The position numbers and the translations under genes are program-made. From JAVBKA01 sp031546715 (GTDB taxonomy: Bacteria > Bacillota > Clostridia > Oscillospirales > UBA929): a stretch of 11,571 nucleotides of DNA. Below, piece after piece: positions 8,133 to 11,571 of this stretch (within the stretch, counting starts at the first letter, position 1; each line of letters starts with the position of its first letter). Location of the stretch: assembly GCA_031546715.1 (NCBI GenBank), contig JAVBKA010000198.1:1-11571 (forward strand), written 5' to 3'. The notes beneath the pieces were generated by a model. The model was not told the DNA's origin, made no database searches, and was given only the letters and a program-made list of their open reading frames with translations.

Positions 8133-9065
8133 ATGTTCAAGATTATGACAGGTGCGCAGGCTGCTGACTTAATTCCTGACGGTGCATGTATCGCCATCAA
8201 TTCTTTTTTAGCCCTTGCAAACCCTGACGGGCTTCATGCAGCTTTAGCCGAACGATTTGACCTCACGGGACATCCCAACAATTTAGAGATTTTTTGCGCT
8301 TCTGGCTTTGGCGGCTGGAGCGAGGAACTTTTTGCAGACCGATATATTAAATTAGGCGCAGTGCGGCGAGTTGTGGCAAGCCACTTTACAAGTATGCCCG
8401 CCGTGGTAAGGCTTGCTTACGAGAACAAAATAGAGTGCTATTGTATGCCATTGGGGGTACTGTCTCACGCTATCCGAGCCGCCGCCGCAGGGCGCAAGGA
8501 CTATCTTACAAAGGTAGGTCTTGGCATATTTGTAGACCCTAGGCTGGACGGAGCGGGCATCAACGAATGCTCAAAGGATGAGCTTGTGAAGCTAACTCAT
8601 GTTGACGGCGAGGAGTACCTGCTGTACAAAACTCCTCAAATTGACATTGCATTTATTAAAGGTACAACAGTTGACCCAAACGGTAATATCACCTTTGAAA
8701 ACGAAAATGTAACCATTGACGCATTGGCGACGGCTCATGCGGCGAAAACCAACGGCGGTAAGGTAATTGTGCAGGTTGAAAGAGTTAGCCATGTATTCGC
8801 CCGCCCACGGAACGTTATTCTCCCCGGTGCGCTGGTAGATGCCGTAGTTGTTTGCGACGAGCTGCCAGATATTCAAAAGCCAAGTCCGATTTTGTCTGGC
8901 GATGTGCATGTTCCCACAACTCAAATGGACTATTGGATGGGCAAGCTTACCCCTTCGGGAAAGCGTGGCGCACAAACCGAGGACTGCACCGCTGACATTA
9001 TCGGTCATCGTGCGGCAAAGGAGTTACAAAAGGGCTTGTCACTATTCAAGACGGCGAAAAGGTGA
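8133..9065 (+). CDS. Family I CoA-transferase, alpha domain only (broken gene)
   Basis: This 310-aa frame matches the N-terminal (alpha) half of fused acetate/propionate/3-oxoacid CoA-transferases of about 520 aa. Seen are IPDGACIAINSFLALANP near the N-terminus, then ASHFTSMPAVV, GVLSHAIRAAAAGRKDYLT, VGLGIFVDPRL, DIAFIKGTTVDPNGNI, and HVFARPRNVILPG. It reaches DIIGHRAAKELQKG, the segment that opens the beta half in intact proteins, then leaves homology and stops at TGA 9063-9065. The beta half, including the catalytic Glu of the ESG-type motif, is missing; the family's C-terminal segment follows in another frame. The enzyme should be inactive as CoA-transferase. The ATG at 8133 follows GAAAGGGGG at 8116-8124. 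A deliberately single-domain protein seems less likely, because the remnant of its own 3' end is adjacent. Confidence 0.8.
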   Translation: MFKIMTGAQAADLIPDGACIAINSFLALANPDGLHAALAERFDLTGHPNNLEIFCASGFGGWSEELFADRYIKLGAVRRVVASHFTSMPAVVRLAYENKIECYCMPLGVLSHAIRAAAAGRKDYLTKVGLGIFVDPRLDGAGINECSKDELVKLTHVDGEEYLLYKTPQIDIAFIKGTTVDPNGNITFENENVTIDALATAHAAKTNGGKVIVQVERVSHVFARPRNVILPGALVDAVVVCDELPDIQKPSPILSGDVHVPTTQMDYWMGKLTPSGKRGAQTEDCTADIIGHRAAKELQKGLSLFKTAKR

Positions 9066-9304
9066 TAATCAAGTCGGAGGGTACTATTCCTAAGTTTAAG
9101 GACGAAATCGCAGCTATCAGTTTTTCTGCTAAAAACGCCCTTAAAAGAGGGCAGAGAGTGCTTTATGTAACAGAACGCTGCGTTTTTGGACTGACGCCCA
9201 AGGGCTTGAAGCTCCTTGAGGTGTTTGAGGGCATAGATGAGCAGAACCAAGTAAGGCAGTTACTTAGCTTTGACCTTGATGAGGGTTGGAAATTTTTGGT
9301 TTAA
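9032..9304 (+). pseudogene. CoA-transferase C-terminal remnant, shifted frame
   Basis: This is the 3' end of the same CoA-transferase gene in a frame shifted relative to the 5' part. Homology is visible from about 9032 (GLVTIQDGEK) through IIKSEGTIPKFKDEIAAISF, then GQRVLYVTERCVFGLTPKGL and GIDEQNQVRQLLSF, which is the standard end of the family. A possible GTG start at 9062 overlaps the upstream TGA (GTGA), so an 80-aa product could be made by reinitiation, but no good SD is present. Compared with a typical 520-aa enzyme, about 120-150 residues are missing between the two parts. I read this as an internal deletion with a frameshift, leaving a pseudogene. Confidence 0.75.
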
Positions 9305-9328
9305 TATTATTTGATTGGGTGTGTATAA

Positions 9329-10171
9329 ATGTACAAAAGATCTGCTCCGATATGTGCTCTGATACTCGCTGTTTGCCTTCTTTCAGGCTGCACGTCGGAT
9401 GCGTCTGTTCCTCCATCAGTGTCAGTTGTGTTCGAAACCTCCACCACACCGTCTGAGCCGCCTTTGCCGTCTAATAATGCTACTATATCACCATCGGAGT
9501 TACTGCACAGTCCTTCTGCTTCTAATCGTCCGGCGATTGACTTAACCAACGAACCCCCGCTAAGTGAATACCAGCAAACCATGCCAGTTCCTGACTTTCT
9601 GGACACAGAGCTTCAAACACTTTACCGCAAAGCAAGTAACTTGTATGTCGGTCCATTTGGTTTTATGTCTATGGATATTGAATATGCGACGTTCGAAGAA
9701 CAAACCCTTTCGCAATATGAGTCTGTAAATGTAAATGGATATGAGTACCTAAAGGCACACGGAAGATATAAACACTGGGAGGATTTCTTCATTGTAACGC
9801 ACTCAATTTTTACTGACGAATATTTTAATGACCTTAATACAATTTCTGACGGAATGGATAGATTTGCCGAGAAAGACGGGAACCTTTGCGTACTGGATGT
9901 GGCAAATGGCAGCTCACCGCACAGAAACGAGAATTTCCCAGATGAATTTGCGCTTTTGGAAAGAACCGATACCACAATATCTTTTACCGTGAAAGGTTTT
10001 TACTCATACGGTTATCCCCACGAAGGCGAATCTTTTGAGGAACGGGATGCACGGCTTAAGGCAGGTTACGAATCTACTGAAGAATTTCCAATCGAGATGA
10101 TTATGACAGACGGCGGATGGCGTTTTAGCAAATTTGCAGATACAGTACTTGATATGAGTTACATCGGATAG
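9329..10171 (+). CDS. Lipoprotein, possibly IseA-like; function unknown
   Basis: This 280-aa lipoprotein has a type II signal peptide ending in the lipobox CLLSGC (C21), then a Ser/Pro/Thr-rich low-complexity linker to about residue 85. The remaining 190 residues form a soluble mixed alpha/beta domain. Landmarks are VNGYEYLKAHGRYKHWEDF, an IFTDEYFNDL segment, the DGNLCVLD strand, and an end strand with TDGGWRFSKF. The layout (helical start, FTDEYF-like turn, a DG.L strand, then a final D-G-WR/K strand) resembles IseA-type DL-endopeptidase inhibitor domains, which restrain cell-wall hydrolases. I rely on pattern resemblance only, so the name is tentative. It starts 24 bases after the CoA-transferase remnant without a clear SD, and 49 bases precede the isomerase start. 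No substrate-binding or catalytic motif is recognised. Confidence 0.8.
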   Translation: MYKRSAPICALILAVCLLSGCTSDASVPPSVSVVFETSTTPSEPPLPSNNATISPSELLHSPSASNRPAIDLTNEPPLSEYQQTMPVPDFLDTELQTLYRKASNLYVGPFGFMSMDIEYATFEEQTLSQYESVNVNGYEYLKAHGRYKHWEDFFIVTHSIFTDEYFNDLNTISDGMDRFAEKDGNLCVLDVANGSSPHRNENFPDEFALLERTDTTISFTVKGFYSYGYPHEGESFEERDARLKAGYESTEEFPIEMIMTDGGWRFSKFADTVLDMSYIG

Positions 10172-10220
10172 CAATGGCCAGTTTTTATAAGCATAATTTT
10201 ATATGAATGGAGTAGTTTTT

Positions 10221-11087
10221 ATGATATTTGCAGTTAGTACCTATGATTTTTACTCTAAACTCAGCACTGGTGAGCTTAACCTCATGCAAATTCCGCAGAT
10301 TGCCAAGGACATCGGCTTTGATGCCATCGAAGTTGCAGGAATTGAACCAAAGGACGGTAAAACAGCTCTGGAAATTGCCAAAGCCTTTCGCCTAGAATGC
10401 GAAAGAGTTGGAACAAAGGTAGTGTCTTACTCTGTCAGCGGAGAATTTCTCAAAAACGATGTAGATACCGAGGCGGAGCGGCTTTACAAAGAAGTTGACA
10501 TTGCTCACGCACTGGGCGCAGTGTACATGCGCCATGACGTAACTTGGGCGACCAGCTTTGACGGGCATAAAAGCTTTGCAAAAAATCTCCACCGCTTGGC
10601 AGACGGCTGCCGCAAGGTCACTGTCTACGCTGAAAAGCTGGGAATTGTAACCACAATTGAAAATCACGGGCAATACTGTCAGGACAGTGAACGAGTTGAG
10701 ATGCTTATCGACGAGGTCAATCATCCTAACTATGGCGCGCAGGTTGACTTAGGCAACTTCCTTTGCGTGGACGAAAACCCAACAACAGCACTTGGTCGGC
10801 TGAGACCATATATAAGGACTGTGCATGTAAAGGATTTTATTTTCCATCAAGGCGACACCGAGCCGTCAAAAGAGTACTCATGGTTTCCCACACGAGGCGG
10901 AAACTTTCTTAGAGGTACAGTAGCGGGCAAAGGCGTTGTACCACTGGTGCAATGCTTTAGAATGCTCAAGAAGTACGGCTATGACGGCGTGGTTACCTTG
11001 GAGTACGAAGGTCAAGAGGATTGCGTCCAAGCGGTGGCTGAGGGGTTGAGGTTTATAAAAAGCAATATGGGTGCTCGCCACCCGTAG
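10221..11087 (+). CDS. Sugar (phosphate) isomerase/epimerase, xylose-isomerase-like TIM barrel
   Basis: This 288-aa protein is of the AP-endonuclease-2/xylose-isomerase-like TIM-barrel superfamily, acting on sugars, keto-sugars or sugar phosphates. I prefer the ATG at 10221 because GGAG at 10209-10212 is 8 nt upstream; an in-frame ATG at 10203 lies before that SD. The four metal-ligand positions are all present: E147 in TIENHGQ, D176 in QVDLGNF, H202 in TVHVKD, and E261 in TLEYEG. N148/H149 after E147 are also family-like. Chemistry would be cytoplasmic isomerisation, epimerisation or lyase action. Such barrels also serve as the catalytic subunit of 3-keto-C-glycoside lyases that work with Gfo/Idh enzymes; no small partner subunit (DUF6379-like) is seen here. 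The last residues GARHP and the TAG stop fall inside a repeat also found at 11212-11288. Confidence 0.88.
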   Translation: MIFAVSTYDFYSKLSTGELNLMQIPQIAKDIGFDAIEVAGIEPKDGKTALEIAKAFRLECERVGTKVVSYSVSGEFLKNDVDTEAERLYKEVDIAHALGAVYMRHDVTWATSFDGHKSFAKNLHRLADGCRKVTVYAEKLGIVTTIENHGQYCQDSERVEMLIDEVNHPNYGAQVDLGNFLCVDENPTTALGRLRPYIRTVHVKDFIFHQGDTEPSKEYSWFPTRGGNFLRGTVAGKGVVPLVQCFRMLKKYGYDGVVTLEYEGQEDCVQAVAEGLRFIKSNMGARHP

Positions 11088-11146
11088 TCAGAAAATTACG
11101 TTCCGCAGCGTTTGACAAGGCAGTAGATGGTGCGCAGCATCATTTA
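11070..11146 (+). repeat. Direct repeat, copy 1 (77 bp)
   Basis: These 77 bases recur identically at 11212-11288, a 142-bp offset. Copy 1 begins inside the isomerase gene and supplies its final codons and stop. It starts GGTGCTCGCCACCCG and ends at CATCATTTA. It is the left half of the palindromic element annotated below. Confidence 0.95.
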
Positions 11147-11203
11147 CTGCCTTGTCATAAGCGGAGGAAGGTTATTTTCTGCGCACGGAGGGTGAAGCGA
11201 GCC
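11070..11203. repeat. Large imperfect palindromic element
   Basis: The inner arms TGACAAGGCAGTA (11113-11125) and its exact reverse complement (11145-11157) form a perfect 13-bp stem, extendable inward to a tip at about 11133-11137 with G-U pairs. The outer arms at 11070-11106 and 11161-11203 are imperfect reverse complements of each other (GGTGCTCGCCACCC against GGGTGAAGCGAGCC, and CAGAAAATTACG against GGTTATTTTCTG). The whole could fold as one long hairpin, as in REP- or MITE-like intergenic repeats. It may also serve to stop transcription after the isomerase gene. Confidence 0.75.
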
Positions 11204-11211
11204 TGACAATT

Positions 11212-11288
11212 GGTGCTCGCCACCCGTAGTCAGAAAATTACGTTCCGCAGCGTTTGACAAGGCAGTAGATGGTGCGCAGCATCATTTA
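11212..11288 (+). repeat. Direct repeat, copy 2 (77 bp), truncated element
   Basis: This is identical to 11070-11146. After CATTTA the sequence diverges: the right arm seen in copy 1 (CTGCCTTGTCA and onward) is missing, and GACTGTCAAAAAAG follows. Copy 2 is therefore a left half only, arranged head to tail with copy 1. Confidence 0.93.
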
Positions 11289-11343
11289 GACTGTCAAAAA
11301 AGATTTGTCGTTTATCAAAATGCATAAATATTGATGAAGGTAT

Positions 11344-11421
11344 GTAGGGCGTGGCTTCCAGACACGCCGAAATCTGCATCTTTTTGTACGTTTACGGTGC
11401 GTCAAGGATGCCGCACCCTAC
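11344..11421. repeat. Second palindromic element with GTAGGG/CCCTAC ends
   Basis: It starts GTAGGG (11344-11349) and ends CCCTAC (11416-11421). The outer arms GTAGGGCGTGGCTTCC and GGATGCCGCACCCTAC are near reverse complements. Each arm also has its own small hairpin: GGCGTG/CACGCC at 11348-11368 and GGTGCG/CGCACC at 11396-11417. Repeats of this look occur between genes in gut Clostridia. A matching end, CACCCTACGA, appears again at 11543-11552. Confidence 0.65.
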
Positions 11422-11466
11422 GACTTTCGTGCAACATTTTTACGCATTAGTGTTGTTTGACAGCCT

Positions 11467-11505
11467 ATGGCGGCGGTATAGACTAATCTATACCGCCGCC
11501 ATTTT
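11467..11505 (+). terminator. Strong 16-bp hairpin followed by TTTT
   Basis: A perfect 16-bp stem, ATGGCGGCGGTATAGA (11467-11482) with 11487-11502, closes a 4-nt loop and runs into T residues (11502-11505) then AATTA. It has intrinsic-terminator geometry for the + strand. The nearest + strand gene ends 380 bases upstream, so it may instead sit at the 3' side of a convergent gene beyond the window. Confidence 0.65.
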
Positions 11506-11571
11506 AATTACAGTTCTTATTCCTGAACACTTCCTGACAGCTCACCCTACGAACAAAACCTGTGCTTTCCT

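Larger units (their letters stand above)
11088..11571. other. Intergenic stretch without a convincing gene
   Basis: These 484 bases are filled by the two repeat copies, the GTAGGG-type palindrome and the 16-bp hairpin. The only hint of coding is a 22-codon open frame on the - strand entering from the window edge and ending with a stop at 11504-11506, right beside the hairpin. It is too short to call a gene. Confidence 0.6.

Noticed and set aside
8592..9008. 138-codon open frame on the - strand
   Set aside because: It is antisense to the CoA-transferase alpha half, which has clear family motifs; no recognisable domain or start signal was seen.
11070..11288. Repeats as a possible CRISPR array
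   Set aside because: There are only two copies of 77 bp with one 65-bp interval, and the unit is half of a palindrome; this does not fit repeat-spacer geometry.
11504..11571. Possible 3' end of a convergent - strand gene
   Set aside because: Only 22 codons are visible, with no recognisable motif; the region also holds a repeat-like CACCCTACGA end, so coding is not supported.

Overview
The window reads as an anaerobic, low-to-moderate GC member of the Clostridia, probably a gut-type Oscillospirales/Christensenellales relative. This rests on the glycan-utilisation gene content, AGGAGG-type ribosome binding sites, repeated TTG/GTG starts, Clostridia-style lipoproteins and palindromic intergenic repeats. 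It is an inference without a phylogenetic test. Every recognisable gene is on the + strand.

Positions 2-1887 and onward to 6934 form a carbohydrate-use cluster. It opens with the 3' end of an ABC transporter solute-binding lipoprotein (DUF3502-type C-terminus). A strong hairpin at 304-339 then separates this from a tightly spaced run of five genes: a GH31 glycosidase (364-1887), a uroporphyrinogen-decarboxylase-like protein (1903-3069), a GH95 alpha-L-fucosidase/galactosidase-type enzyme (3094-5448), a truncated Gfo/Idh/MocA C-terminal domain lacking its Rossmann domain (5469-5975), and a full-length Gfo/Idh/MocA oxidoreductase (5975-6934, overlapping its neighbour by 1 nt). None of the four genes in this run with a definite start shows a signal peptide, so the likely scheme is uptake of a small alpha-linked, possibly fucosylated, glycoside, cytoplasmic cleavage by GH31 and GH95, and redox handling of the sugar.

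Positions 6935-10171 are more mixed: an M28 metallopeptidase lipoprotein (7014-7997), a family I CoA-transferase broken by an internal deletion plus frameshift (8133-9304), and a second lipoprotein, possibly IseA-like (9329-10171). The CoA-transferase is preceded by a hairpin with a U-tract that contains its own Shine-Dalgarno sequence.

Positions 10221-11087 encode a TIM-barrel sugar isomerase/epimerase with all four metal ligands. Its last residues and stop codon lie inside a 77-bp sequence repeated exactly 142 bp further on. Positions 11088-11571 contain no convincing gene. They hold a large imperfect palindromic repeat, a truncated second copy, a second palindromic element bounded by GTAGGG/CCCTAC, and a strong 16-bp hairpin.

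The less ordinary points are the internally deleted CoA-transferase with its SD-sequestering hairpin, the catalytically disabled Gfo/Idh half-protein kept in tight register with a full-length paralogue, the URO-D-like protein inside a glycosidase operon, and the repeat that supplies the end of a coding sequence.
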